A stretch of DNA of 64,000 nucleotides from Hyphomicrobium sp. (GCF_009026145.1 NZ_WBUE01000019.1:1-64000), one strand, 5' to 3'. Counted from the first letter of the stretch, positions 9,178 through 17,636 are shown. Numbers and translations are program-made. Notes: generated from the sequence alone by a model not told the origin.

Positions 9178-9585
9178 TCAGCGGCGCAAGCGCCGCGCGG
9201 CTCCGAGCCCGAACAGGAAGGCCGTACCCACCAGCTGCAGCGCGCCGAAATGGTCGACGGCTTCCTTGGTTTCCTGATCGACGGCAGTGACGGCGGTTGA
9301 CGCGGGCGAGGCTTGCGCCCGCCGCCGCTCCTCGACCTTCTCGATCATCCAGGGGACGGAGAGGCTGACGATCCCGACCGCCGCGCAGGCGCCCGCCAAC
9401 AGCGCCACGGCGCGCAGCGCGCCCAGCTTCGGTTCGGCGACCATGTACGCCGCGATGAGGGCGAGGACCATCGCAGCGAGGAGAAATGCCGCGCCGATCG
9501 CACCCCACGTCAAGCGTCGCGAGACGTTCTCGATGGCGCTGTGCGTGGCGCGGCTCGCTGCATAAAGCACGGCTTCCCCGATCAT
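9178..9585 (-). CDS. Small integral membrane protein, stress cluster
   Basis: A 135-residue protein with two clear hydrophobic segments in its first half, a charged helix (MIEKVEERRR) and a short hydrophobic C-terminal stretch. It resembles phage-holin-like/DUF1469 membrane proteins in layout. The start at 9585 has GGAGGGGAGC directly upstream. It is the last gene of a three-gene reverse-strand set with the two DUF883-like genes and should share their EcfG promoter. Confidence 0.62.
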   Translation of the reverse strand: MIGEAVLYAASRATHSAIENVSRRLTWGAIGAAFLLAAMVLALIAAYMVAEPKLGALRAVALLAGACAAVGIVSLSVPWMIEKVEERRRAQASPASTAVTAVDQETKEAVDHFGALQLVGTAFLFGLGAARRLRR

Positions 9586-9600
9586 GCTCCCCTCCGGCGC

Positions 9601-9828
9601 TTAGCGTCTGGCGAGCAGGGCGAGCACGAAGCCGATGCCGGCGGCGATGCCGGCCGCTTGCAGCGGATTGCGGCGGATGCTGGCGGCGAGCTTGTCGTAC
9701 TGCTCCTGGGCGAAGGCCTGAGCCTGCTCGACGCTCTCGTCGAACTTGTCCTGTGCCGCATGGGCGAGATCGCGCGTCGGGCGCGCACTGCCTGGCGTCG
9801 GGGTGCTCGGGCTGTATTGGGTGTTCAT
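9601..9828 (-). CDS. DUF883 (ElaB/YqjD)-like membrane-anchored protein
   Basis: A 75-residue protein with an N-terminal low-complexity stretch, an amphipathic helix (QDKFDESVEQAQAFAQEQYDKLAASIRRNP) and a C-terminal anchor of the DUF883 kind that starts after RRNPLQAAGIAAGIGF and ends in Arg residues. ElaB/YqjD proteins of this family sit in the inner membrane and some bind ribosomes in stationary phase. It is 15 bases downstream of a longer paralogue and probably in the same transcript. Confidence 0.72.
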   Translation of the reverse strand: MNTQYSPSTPTPGSARPTRDLAHAAQDKFDESVEQAQAFAQEQYDKLAASIRRNPLQAAGIAAGIGFVLALLARR

Positions 9829-9843
9829 GGCTGGCCCTTCTTG

Positions 9844-10134
9844 CTAGCGCGACAGGATGAGGCCGAAGACGAAGCCGATGCCGGCGGCGATGAGCGCGGC
9901 CTGGGTTGGATTGCGCCGGATGGCGGCCTCGATATCGCTGACCTTTTCCTTCGCCTTGTCCTGCACGTCCTCGACGCTGGAGCCGAGCTGCTCGGCGGCA
10001 AGGCGCTTCACGGACTCGGCCAGGCTGGCAATGTCCTCGCGCAGCGCCTGAATGTTGTCTCCAACGTCGGCGGCGGCCGAGCGGGAACCGGGTGTGCCGG
10101 TATCGGGAGCGCGGTTGGTCGACGAGAATTGCAT
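9844..10134 (-). CDS. DUF883 (ElaB/YqjD)-like membrane-anchored protein
   Basis: A 96-residue paralogue of the next gene, with a soluble coiled region (NIQALREDIASLAESVKRLAAEQ) and the same closing anchor (RRNPTQAALIAAGIGFVFG). The start at 10134 is preceded by AGAGGAGG; a further in-frame ATG at 10233 lies upstream of this site and inside the promoter, so it is rejected. A perfect EcfG-type promoter lies 67-92 bases upstream. It heads a reverse-strand stress set. Confidence 0.76.
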   Translation of the reverse strand: MQFSSTNRAPDTGTPGSRSAAADVGDNIQALREDIASLAESVKRLAAEQLGSSVEDVQDKAKEKVSDIEAAIRRNPTQAALIAAGIGFVFGLILSR

Positions 10135-10200
10135 GGACGTCCTCCTCTTGCCGGGTGGGGTCCCGGGCCTTCCGAAATCGGAAATCAATGACCTACGCAA

Positions 10201-10226
10201 AACGTCAGCGCGGATAAACGTGTTCC
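10201..10226 (-). promoter_or_regulatory. EcfG-type promoter, leftward
   Basis: On the minus strand GGAAC (10226-10222), 17 bases, then CGTT (10204-10201). This is an exact match to the EcfG consensus and drives the DUF883 set that starts at 10134. Confidence 0.78.
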
Positions 10227-10262
10227 GCGCCATTGCGCTGGCCTAGTATACTACTTAGTCGA

Positions 10263-10288
10263 GGAACCGATCATTCAATCAAATCGTT
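10263..10288 (+). promoter_or_regulatory. EcfG-type promoter, rightward
   Basis: On the plus strand GGAAC (10263-10267), 17 bases, then CGTT (10285-10288), an exact consensus match. It drives the gene starting at 10346. Together with the leftward promoter it makes a divergent stress control region. Confidence 0.8.
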
Positions 10289-10345
10289 CAAATGCGCACA
10301 GATAGCAGCGCCAGCCAGCCAAAAAGAACAGAGGAGGAGAGGGTG

Positions 10346-10882
10346 ATGGTCAGCCCGGCGAAGGAAGTTGGTTCGGCAGCGCGCTCCGCCCAAAATTCGG
10401 CCGAGGCAACGCTGACCGAGTTGCGCGATGCCGTCTCCGCCATCGCTAAGGAAGTTGCGGATATCGCCGAACGGCGCACGCGCGCCGCGCGCCAGAGCGC
10501 CGCCGAGACGGCCGAGGTGGGCGCCGTCGAGTTGCGCCGTGCCATCCGCCGCCAGCCGGTGCTAGCGATGGCCGTGGCCGCTGCCGCCGGCGCCGCGCTC
10601 GCGCTGCTGATCGCGCCGCGGTCGCATCGTTCGTCGCCGGCGCCGCGCTGGGATCGCTGGGCGCCGAACCTCACCCGCGCCGACCTCTACGACCTCGCCG
10701 ACACCATTCAGCGCTCGGTGTCGCGCGCGGCGAACTCGGCCGCGGCTCCCATCACGCCGGCGTTCGAGCGCATGGTCGATGCCATGAGCCGCGCCGACAC
10801 ATCGGCGGTGAACTCGATCATCGAGAAGGCGAGCACTTGGTTCCAGAAGGCGCAGGAGAAGGCCAAGCAGAAGATGGGATGA
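10346..10882 (+). CDS. DUF883-like coiled, membrane-anchored stress protein
   Basis: A 178-residue protein: an N-terminal coiled region rich in Ala, Glu and Arg, then RRAIRRQPVLAMAVAAAAGAA with a hydrophobic segment at about residues 75-95, then a Pro/Arg linker and a helical C-terminal part with many Lys. The first half matches the DUF883 layout seen in the divergent genes. The C-terminal extension is not recognised. The start at 10346 follows AGAGGAGGAGAGGG; an ATG at 10292 is also in frame but lies only a few bases after the promoter. It is under an EcfG-type promoter. Confidence 0.7.
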   Translation: MVSPAKEVGSAARSAQNSAEATLTELRDAVSAIAKEVADIAERRTRAARQSAAETAEVGAVELRRAIRRQPVLAMAVAAAAGAALALLIAPRSHRSSPAPRWDRWAPNLTRADLYDLADTIQRSVSRAANSAAAPITPAFERMVDAMSRADTSAVNSIIEKASTWFQKAQEKAKQKMG

Positions 10883-10897
10883 TTCCTCGTTCCAACC

Positions 10898-11015
10898 GTC
10901 ATCCTCGGCTTTATGCCGAGGATCCAGCCTTCCCTTCGCTCCGCACGCTCGCCGATGAATTTCGATTGTTGAAGCTCGCGGCGCACTGGGTCCTCGGGAC
11001 AAGCCCGAGGATGAC
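10898..11015. repeat. Paired palindromic intergenic repeat (REP/MITE-like)
   Basis: Two hairpins face each other between convergent genes. The left begins GTCATCCTCGG and closes in GCCGAGGAT. The right carries TCCTCGGGACAAGCCCGAGGA and ends CCGAGGATGAC. The outer ends are inverted copies of each other (10898-10908 versus 11005-11015). This is the look of the short intergenic palindromic elements common in alphaproteobacterial genomes, and it may also end transcription of both flanking genes. Confidence 0.75.
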
Positions 11016-11026
11016 AGTTGTGGAGT

Positions 11027-11953
11027 CTAACTGCGGTCGGCGGGGAGGGGGATGAACTCGTCGGCATCACCGGGCACGGGCGCAAAGCGTTTTGCCTTCC
11101 AGTCCGCCTTGGCCGCGTCGATGCGGTCCTTGGAGGAGGAAACGAAATTCCACCAGATGTGTCGCGGGCCGTCCATCGGCTCGCCTCCGAGCAAAATGAG
11201 GCGCGTCTGCGCGGTGGCGAGGATGGAGATGCGGTCTCCGGGCCGGAAGACGAGCAGCCGGGCGCCGCCGAAGCTCTCGCCGGCAATGTCGATCTCTCCC
11301 GAGACGATATAGATCGCGCGCTCGTCGTAGTCGGCATCGAGCGGCAGCACGGCGCCGGGCGCCAGCACCGCCTCGGCGTAGAAGCTGGGGTGCGGAAACT
11401 CGGCCGGCGAAGTGTGCCCGAACAGCTGGCCCATGACGACGCGCACGGTCTTGCCCTCGCCTGCGATGCGCGGCAGCTGCGCGGCGTCGTAGTGGGCAAA
11501 GGTCGGTGCGCCTTCTTCGTGCGCGGCGGGCAGCGCCGCCCACGCCTGGATGCCGAACAGGCGCGGGCCTAAAGCGCGCTGCTCCGGGGAGGTGCGCTCC
11601 GAGTGCACCACCCCCGCGCCGGCCGACATGAGGTTGAGCTCGCCCGGCCTGATGGCCACGGCGCTGCCAAGGCTGTCGCGGTGCATGATCTCGCCTTCGA
11701 ACAGGTAGGTGACGGTGGCGAGCCCGATGTGCGGATGCGGGCGTACGTCGATGCCGCTGCCGACGAGAAACTCGGCGGGTCCCATCTGGTCGAAAAAGAT
11801 GAAAGGCCCGACCATCTGCCGGCCGGCGGCGGGGAGCGCGCGGCGCACCGAAAAGCCGCCGAGATCGCGGGCGCGCGGCACGATGACCTGCTCGAGCGCG
11901 TCGCAGGCGCGCTTATCGCCGGGCCGTGGATCGTCGGTTGGCAGCCAGCTCAT
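11027..11953 (-). CDS. Pirin family protein (bicupin)
   Basis: A 308-residue pirin. The N-terminal cupin carries the family metal-site pattern: DxRPHPHIGLATVTYLFEGEIMHRDS, with two His and a Glu, and a later His in GVVHSERT. The second cupin holds AIYIVSGEIDIAGESF. Pirins can act as quercetinases or as iron-dependent cofactors of transcription. Neither is shown here. The reading frame stays open another 600 bases upstream, but the start at 11953 has AGGAG at the right distance and gives the usual length. It is divergent from an SDR with 75 bases between starts. Confidence 0.88.
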   Translation of the reverse strand: MSWLPTDDPRPGDKRACDALEQVIVPRARDLGGFSVRRALPAAGRQMVGPFIFFDQMGPAEFLVGSGIDVRPHPHIGLATVTYLFEGEIMHRDSLGSAVAIRPGELNLMSAGAGVVHSERTSPEQRALGPRLFGIQAWAALPAAHEEGAPTFAHYDAAQLPRIAGEGKTVRVVMGQLFGHTSPAEFPHPSFYAEAVLAPGAVLPLDADYDERAIYIVSGEIDIAGESFGGARLLVFRPGDRISILATAQTRLILLGGEPMDGPRHIWWNFVSSSKDRIDAAKADWKAKRFAPVPGDADEFIPLPADRS

Positions 11954-11975
11954 CTTTTCCGCTCCTATGCCGATG

Positions 11976-11988
11976 CATATTGTATATG
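11976..11988. promoter_or_regulatory. 13-bp perfect palindrome between divergent genes
   Basis: CATAT-TGT-ATATG lies between the pirin start (11953) and the SDR start (12029). Its position would let one repressor cover both promoters. No regulator of this kind is encoded next to it. Confidence 0.4.
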
Positions 11989-12028
11989 TCGCGGCCCGCA
12001 ACAATCGCGCAGAAACGAGAGGTGTGAA

Positions 12029-12754
12029 ATGCCGGGCAGTCTCGAAGGCAAGGTCGCCATCGTCACGGGCGTCAGCCACGACGGACAAGTTGGGCAAGCG
12101 GTGGCCCAGGCGCTGGCCGCGCAAGGCGCTTCGCTCGCCGTCTGCGCACGCACCAAGGACAACGTCGAAGCGCGCGCCGCCGAGCTGAAGTCTGCTGGCG
12201 CCAAGGTGATACCCGTTGCGGCATCGCTGACGGACGAGGCGCAAGTCAAAGGTCTGGTGAGCGAGACGCTCGGCGCCTTTGGGCGCATCGACATCGTCGT
12301 CAATCTCGCCGGCGGCCTCACCATCTACAAGCCCTCGACCGAGGTGAGCGTCGAGGAATGGATGCGCGAGGTGGGCAACAACGTGCTGAGTGCCTTCCTT
12401 CTGACGCGCGAAGCCTTTCCACACCTCGCCAAGGCGGGCGGCGGATCGGTGATCAACTTCGCGCGCGCCGGCAACGCGCAGGCCAACATGCTGCCCTACA
12501 ACGTCGCCAAGGCCGGCGTCGTGGCGCTGACGCGCACGTTCGCACTCGAGGGCAAGGACGCTCATATCCGGGTCAATGCGGTAGCGCCGGGGCTCGTCGA
12601 CACCGCCTCCAACGTCGCCATGATGAAGCCGAAGGACACCTCGAAGTGGGCGCAGCGCGGCGAGATCGCCGATACCGTGGTGTTTCTCGCCTCGCCCGCC
12701 TCGCTCGGCATCACCGGGCAGGTGCTGGACGTGACCGGCTGGGGCCTCGCTTAG
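12029..12754 (+). CDS. Short-chain dehydrogenase/reductase
   Basis: A 241-residue SDR. The cofactor loop reads VTGVSHDGQVGQA, a variant of TGxxxGIG that recalls the divergent SDRs. NLAGG replaces NNAG, and the active-site Tyr-Lys pair is in LPYNVAKAG with a preceding Ser replaced in NFARAGNAQ, so the usual catalytic Ser is not obvious. The substrate is unknown. The start at 12029 follows GAGAGGTGTGA. The stop overlaps the stop of the convergent membrane-protein gene by 4 bases. Confidence 0.8.
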   Translation: MPGSLEGKVAIVTGVSHDGQVGQAVAQALAAQGASLAVCARTKDNVEARAAELKSAGAKVIPVAASLTDEAQVKGLVSETLGAFGRIDIVVNLAGGLTIYKPSTEVSVEEWMREVGNNVLSAFLLTREAFPHLAKAGGGSVINFARAGNAQANMLPYNVAKAGVVALTRTFALEGKDAHIRVNAVAPGLVDTASNVAMMKPKDTSKWAQRGEIADTVVFLASPASLGITGQVLDVTGWGLA

Positions 12755-14208
12755 GCAGGAAGGCGCGCGTCGAGCTCTTCCTTGCGCCGGACCAATCGCC
12801 GCAAAGCCTGCAATTCTTGCTTCACGGCCTCGTTCTCGGGATCGCGCAGCGCATACGTCAGCGACTTGTGGATGGCCTCGACATCAACCGCCGCACCTTG
12901 CGCAATCTGCCGGTTCACGAGTTGCAGCCCGTGGATCTTCACCTCGTCAGAGTGGTTCTCGATATTGAACAAGAACGACTGCGGAAGCGCCCTGATTTGG
13001 GCTTCGCTGCAGAGATCGAGCAGGCGCTTTTGAGCGGCAGCGTAGTTGTTGGGTGCGGAGATCGGCTCGACGGCGACCGCCAGCATCTTGGCCCTCGCGG
13101 CGGAGAGTTCGCCTCCGGCCAGGTCGCCGATGAGCAGGAGCGCGATGTTCCATAGATCGGCAACGATCGCCGGTTTGTGGTCGCCTTGCTTGATTTGATG
13201 GCAGGCGCCGCTGATGATGCCGTTGCGCAGCTCTGGTTTGAGCGAAGCGTGCGTCTCTTCGAGCAGCAGCTTCACCCGGTTTAGCCCCCAGCTCTTGTTC
13301 GCCTCGCTCTGGTCGGCAAGGTGGAAGATGAAGGTCTGCGGAAACGTTAGAATGCGCGCGTAATAGCAGGTGGTGAGGTAGCGGCGCCGGGCGATTGCGA
13401 CCGGATGAGAAATGGCGCCGCGGATCATGCGTCGCTTCATGAAGCCGGGAGCGCGGGCAGCACGCATCTGCAGGTACGTTAAGGCCTTGCCGTCCGGCAT
13501 GGCTTGACTGTCCTGCGATTCCAGCGCCTGGCAAAGCGCATCGACGTCCACCCATTGCTGCATCAGCAGCCGAAACACGCCGAAGATCCATGTACCGGTC
13601 GCGAAATAGAGCCCGAGGCGGAAGCCGATGGCTTCGGGCGTGGAGGCGAAGGCGAGCTGAAAGTCGTGGTCGAGCTGCTCGAGCGCGAATTGCACGATCC
13701 CGCCGATCAGCGGCATCTGATGCAGGCAGACCAGCACGTATTCCAGGTATTCGCAGGTCGTGCTGGCGCAAGAAAATTGCGTGTGGGCCTTGATGATGGG
13801 CGCTCCGTGCAGGTCGAGATGCTGGCAGAGGAGCCCCGCCAGAAAGACGAGCGCGAGCGATGCGATGGTCAGCAGGCCGGCCCTGCGCACGCAACTGATC
13901 GCCGGCAGGATCTTCTGATCCTCCAAGATCAGGCCGTCCCAGTATCGTGTCTCCTCGGAGATGATCAGCAGCGCCGAGACGATGATCGCGATCTGCAAGA
14001 GGAGAACAGCGAAAGTCGCGTGCAGGACCCAGGGTCGATCGACAAAGTAGAACAAACAGGCAAAGATGGCCGCGTTGAACCCGATGAGCAGGGCATGGCT
14101 CGCGCGTGAGAGTCTGCCGTCGCGCTCGTGCGCGCCAAGCATCCAATCCAGAAACCTCACCAACGGCCGAACGGTCCAAGAGAGCGCAGCGCGTGCATGC
14201 TGGAGCAT
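12751..14208 (-). CDS. Multi-pass membrane protein with long helical cytoplasmic tail
   Basis: A 485-residue protein I do not recognise. The N-terminal half has four to five hydrophobic segments (about residues 42-57, 65-85, 112-130, 160-180 and 205-222). The C-terminal half from about residue 230 is soluble and helical, with short repeats of the armadillo or HEAT kind (LKPELRNGIISGACHQ, LLIGDLAGGELSAARAKM, IHGLQLVNRQIAQG). It has a ribosome site GGGGGA close to the ATG. It is followed by no gene on its strand. No enzymatic motif is visible. Confidence 0.62.
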   Translation of the reverse strand: MLQHARAALSWTVRPLVRFLDWMLGAHERDGRLSRASHALLIGFNAAIFACLFYFVDRPWVLHATFAVLLLQIAIIVSALLIISEETRYWDGLILEDQKILPAISCVRRAGLLTIASLALVFLAGLLCQHLDLHGAPIIKAHTQFSCASTTCEYLEYVLVCLHQMPLIGGIVQFALEQLDHDFQLAFASTPEAIGFRLGLYFATGTWIFGVFRLLMQQWVDVDALCQALESQDSQAMPDGKALTYLQMRAARAPGFMKRRMIRGAISHPVAIARRRYLTTCYYARILTFPQTFIFHLADQSEANKSWGLNRVKLLLEETHASLKPELRNGIISGACHQIKQGDHKPAIVADLWNIALLLIGDLAGGELSAARAKMLAVAVEPISAPNNYAAAQKRLLDLCSEAQIRALPQSFLFNIENHSDEVKIHGLQLVNRQIAQGAAVDVEAIHKSLTYALRDPENEAVKQELQALRRLVRRKEELDARLPA

Positions 14209-14296
14209 GATTCCCCCGAGCGAAGAGGCTCCCGCCCATCCCCAAGAGGGGCGGCACGGGAGCCGAAACCAAGGCGGCGGATCGGTGGTCGCGGCG

Positions 14297-14830
14297 CTAG
14301 TACGCGTTCTTGATCTCGATCAGCGCGACAATCGACCGGGCGCGGTCGGGATCGAGCCTGAGGCTGCGCGCAAGCTGCTCGATGTAGGCCTGCTCGCTCA
14401 GTGTGATGGCACGGTCGGCGAAGACAAGGTCGACGGCGTGAGCGAAGACGGACTCGGCCCTGACCCTGACGAGTTCTCCCTGTTCCGAGCTGCCGAGAAT
14501 CGACGAGCAGGCCGCTCCAAGGATGGTTTCGAGACCGTCGCGGTTGATCTTGTCGTCGATGTGCTTCTGAAGCTCGGCGATCCTGGCGAGCGTAAGCTTC
14601 GAGAGGGTGCGCGTACGCAAGGCGAGTGCGGACAACTCTTGCGCTTCTTCGGGGCTGACGACGTCGTCAGCGCGCGCGGCCCCTATCAGGATCGTGAGAA
14701 ATGCTTCCTCGTCGGATACGACGGGCGTCTCACGGCCAATACGGAACCAGCCTCGGTTTGGCTTTTCCGCGTCCACGGCCGCCTTGGAGAAGAAGCTCTG
14801 GGACCTAAAGACGACGTTGCTCTCCGGCAT
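14297..14830 (-). CDS. TerB-like (tellurite-resistance-fold) protein
   Basis: A 177-residue all-helical protein with the spaced acidic pattern of the TerB/DjlA N-terminal family: FLTILIGAARADDVVSPEEAQEL in the first repeat and VFAHAVDLVFADRAITLSEQAYIEQLARSLRLD in the second. TerB domains are calcium or metal-binding helical modules of uncertain role. The start at 14830 has AGGAG 6 bases upstream; a TTG two codons earlier is less likely. It is 88 bases downstream of the membrane-protein gene's start and on the same strand, so possibly co-transcribed with it. Confidence 0.7.
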   Translation of the reverse strand: MPESNVVFRSQSFFSKAAVDAEKPNRGWFRIGRETPVVSDEEAFLTILIGAARADDVVSPEEAQELSALALRTRTLSKLTLARIAELQKHIDDKINRDGLETILGAACSSILGSSEQGELVRVRAESVFAHAVDLVFADRAITLSEQAYIEQLARSLRLDPDRARSIVALIEIKNAY

Positions 14831-14930
14831 GCACAACTCCTTTTACTCTGTATTCAGCATAATACAACCAGGAGTTGTGGACAAGATTAGGGCGCCATTT
14901 CCCAAGACGTCGATTTTTCGGTCCCAGGTC

Positions 14931-15320
14931 TTAGGGGGCCGCCGCAGCGCGCGCGGGAGCGGCCGGCGGCTCTGCGCGGCCCTGGGCGAACTGGTTATAG
15001 GCTTCGAGCGCGTGCGCCGCGTACATCACCGACGGCCCGGCGCCCATGTAGATGGCCATGCCGAGCGTCTCCAAGATCTCCTCGCTCGTGGCCCCGCGCT
15101 CGGACGCTGCCTTGGCGTGCAAGGCAATGCAGTCGTCGCAGCGCGTGGCGACGCCGATGGCCAGCGCGATGAGCTCCTTGGTCTTGGTGTCGAGGGCGCC
15201 GGTCTTGAGGGCTGCCTGCGCAATGCTGGAAAACGCCTTCATCACCTCGGGGGCGCCGCCGCGCAGCTGGCGCAGGCCGGCGCTCAACGTGCGCGTCGTC
15301 TCGATCCAGTCCTTCGACAT
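14931..15320 (-). CDS. AhpD-like carboxymuconolactone decarboxylase family protein
   Basis: A 129-residue protein of the CMD/AhpD family. The alkylhydroperoxidase signature is seen in ATRCDDCIALHAKAASERGAT, with the Cys-x-x-Cys pair and the following His that form the redox centre in AhpD. The family detoxifies peroxides with AhpC or acts in aromatic degradation. The CxxC argues for the peroxidase branch. An Ala/Pro-rich tail is extra. Confidence 0.85.
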   Translation of the reverse strand: MSKDWIETTRTLSAGLRQLRGGAPEVMKAFSSIAQAALKTGALDTKTKELIALAIGVATRCDDCIALHAKAASERGATSEEILETLGMAIYMGAGPSVMYAAHALEAYNQFAQGRAEPPAAPARAAAAP

Positions 15321-15436
15321 ACTGTCCTCCGTCTCAGATGCAGTCGTTCAGCGCCGGCTCTTGGAAGGCCGCCGCTCGCGCTTCGTATATTCACGAAAGC
15401 TAATTTAGGAGTCTCTTATATGGCATCAAGCGCGGC

Positions 15437-17515
15437 TTAGCGCCACATCGCACGCATCTTGGCGCCGACGTTGATGCGTATGCCGGAGGGGCGGCCGGGC
15501 GCATTGACATTGCTCATGGCCGGAGGCCAAGCGGTGGCTTCGAAAAGCTGCACGAGCGAGCTCGGGATGAAGCGCGTGCGCGCGGCGTAGACGTGGCGGT
15601 CGCCGCGGGCGTTCTGTGCGTGGGTGTAGAAGCGCTGCGGGACGAGGAGATGCAGATCGTCCTTGGCGCGCGTCATGGCGACATAGAGCAGCCGCCGCTC
15701 CTCCTCGATCTCGGCGCTGGTGCCGGTGCCGAGGTCGGAAGGGATGCAGCCGTCGACGACGTTCAAGACGAAGACCGATTTCCACTCCTGCCCCTTGGCG
15801 GAGTGGATGGTCGACAGGATGAGGTAATCTTCGTCCTTGAGCGGTGGGCCGGCCTCGTCGCTGGTCGCATCGGGCGGGTCGAGCGTGAGCTCGGTGAGGA
15901 AGCGCTGGCGCGAGGCATAGCCGGCCGCGATCTGCTCCAGCTGCAACAAGTCGGCGCGCCGGGTCGCGGCATCCTCGTGCATGCGTTCGAGGTGCGGGTC
16001 GTACCAAGCGCGCGCCTGGGCGATGTCGGCCGGCCATCCGGCGCCGTCGCCGTCGCCGTGCAACGCGACGATGGTGGCGACGAAGCCGCGCCACTCGGTA
16101 TCGGCAACACGGGCGGGGACCGGCATCTGCGCCAGCGCCTCGATGGGAGCGGAGGCCGCCAGCATGCCATCGAGCGCGCGCTGCGCGGTCGTCGGTCCGA
16201 CGCCGGGCAGGAGCTGCAACAGACGGAAGCCGGCGACGCGGTCGCGCGGGTTCTCGGCGAAGCGCAACAGGGCCAGCACGTCCTTGACGTGGGCGGCGTC
16301 GAGGAACTTCAGGCCGCCGAACTTGACGAACGGGATGTTGCGCTGGGCGAGCTCGATCTCCAGGGGTCCCGAATGGTGCGAGGTGCGGAACAGCACCGCC
16401 TGCTGCTTTAAAAGCGCACCCGCCTCGCGGTTCTCCAAGACGCGCTCGACGATGTAGCGCGCCTGGTCGGTTTCGTCGCGCACGGCAACGAGGCGCGGCC
16501 GCTCGGCGCCGTCGCGGTCGCTCCACAGGTTCTTGGTGAAGCGCTCGGCGGCAAGGTCGATGACGCCGTTGGCGGCGGCGAGGATCGCTTGCGTCGAGCG
16601 ATAGTTGCGGTCGAGGGTGACGACCTCTGCCGGTGGATCGAAGTGCCTGGGGAAGTCGAGGATGTTGCGCACCGTTGCGGCGCGGAACGAGTAGATCGCC
16701 TGCGCGTCGTCGCCGACCACGGTGAGGCCGCGGCCGTGGCGTTTCAGCGCCAGAAGGATGGATGCCTGCAGGCGGTTGGTGTCCTGGTATTCGTCGACCA
16801 GCACGTGATCGAAACGGTCCCCGACGTCCGCGGCGAACGACGCATCGCTCATCGCCTGTGCCCAGTAGAGTAACAGGTCGTCGTAATCGAGCACGTTCTG
16901 GCGCTGCTTGGCCTCGACGTAGGCGGCGAACAGCTCCTTCAGCTCCTTCGACCAAGCCGCGCACCACTTGAACGAAGCGTTCAGCACATCATCGAGCGGC
17001 TGCTCGGCATTGACGCAGCGCGAGTAGATGGAAAGGCAAGTGCCCTTGGTGGGAAAGCGGCTCTCGGTCTTGGAGTAGCCGAGCCCGTGCCGCACCAGGT
17101 TCATCAGGTCGGCGCTGTCCTCGCGGTCGTGAATCGTGAAGGCGGGATCGAGGCCGACCTGTTCGGCGTACTCGCGCAAGAGACGCGCGCCGATGCCGTG
17201 GAAGGTTCCGGCCCAGGCGAGCGCGTCCGTCGTCGCCCCGCCGCTGGTGCCGAGGACGGTGCGCGTGATGCGCTCGACCCGGCGTGCCATCTCCACCGCG
17301 GCGCGGCGTGAAAACGTCATCAACAGGATGCGGCGCGGGTCGGCGCCATTGACGATGAGGTGGGCGACGCGGTGCGCCAGCGTATTGGTCTTGCCCGAGC
17401 CGGCGCCGGCTATGACGAGCAACGGTGCGGCGGGCGCCGTGTCGCGCGCCCCGATGCCATGCTCGACGGCGCGCCGCTGCTGCGGATTGAGCTTTTCGAG
17501 ATGGGCGAGAGTCAT
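15437..17515 (-). CDS. UvrD/Rep-family ATP-dependent DNA helicase
   Basis: A 692-residue superfamily 1A helicase. It starts with the Q-motif region (LNPQQRRAVEH), Walker A is AGAGSGKTNT, motif Ia TFSRRAAVEM, Walker B VDEYQDTNRLQ, motif III VVGDDAQAIYSFRAA and motif VI YVAMTRAKDDL. It unwinds DNA during repair or restart. It is close to PcrA/UvrD but shorter than UvrD's usual 720-750 and lacks the long C-terminal tail. Two in-frame ATGs lie upstream (17572, 17623). 17515 is chosen because homologues begin at this motif; no strong ribosome site helps. Confidence 0.9.
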   Translation of the reverse strand: MTLAHLEKLNPQQRRAVEHGIGARDTAPAAPLLVIAGAGSGKTNTLAHRVAHLIVNGADPRRILLMTFSRRAAVEMARRVERITRTVLGTSGGATTDALAWAGTFHGIGARLLREYAEQVGLDPAFTIHDREDSADLMNLVRHGLGYSKTESRFPTKGTCLSIYSRCVNAEQPLDDVLNASFKWCAAWSKELKELFAAYVEAKQRQNVLDYDDLLLYWAQAMSDASFAADVGDRFDHVLVDEYQDTNRLQASILLALKRHGRGLTVVGDDAQAIYSFRAATVRNILDFPRHFDPPAEVVTLDRNYRSTQAILAAANGVIDLAAERFTKNLWSDRDGAERPRLVAVRDETDQARYIVERVLENREAGALLKQQAVLFRTSHHSGPLEIELAQRNIPFVKFGGLKFLDAAHVKDVLALLRFAENPRDRVAGFRLLQLLPGVGPTTAQRALDGMLAASAPIEALAQMPVPARVADTEWRGFVATIVALHGDGDGAGWPADIAQARAWYDPHLERMHEDAATRRADLLQLEQIAAGYASRQRFLTELTLDPPDATSDEAGPPLKDEDYLILSTIHSAKGQEWKSVFVLNVVDGCIPSDLGTGTSAEIEEERRLLYVAMTRAKDDLHLLVPQRFYTHAQNARGDRHVYAARTRFIPSSLVQLFEATAWPPAMSNVNAPGRPSGIRINVGAKMRAMWR

Positions 17516-17587
17516 CGGCACACTGAAGCCGATTCTCGTTTTGTTCACAAACGCGGACGCGCTCTTCCGCATCGATTGCTGAGGAGC

Positions 17588-17612
17588 GGAACGGTGCCGC
17601 GCGCGTGCCGTT
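17588..17612 (+). promoter_or_regulatory. EcfG-type promoter upstream of the small gene and ligD-like gene
   Basis: GGAAC (17588-17592), 16 bases, CGTT (17609-17612): an exact match to the general stress consensus, ending 24 bases before the start at 17637. Confidence 0.75.
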
Positions 17613-17636
17613 CTACCTGGCACTAGGAGATCTTCG

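Noticed and set aside
11027..12565. Extended 512-codon frame upstream of the pirin start
   Set aside because: The first 200 codons are antisense to the SDR; a ribosome site marks 11953 as the start.
14832..14879. 9-bp inverted repeat CACAACTCC/GGAGTTGTG before the TerB-like gene
   Set aside because: One arm is the ribosome site itself, and such repeats with a 30-base spacer are expected by chance in a window this size.
15426..16967. 513-codon minus-strand frame over the helicase
   Set aside because: Out of frame with clear helicase motifs and very Arg/Pro-rich.
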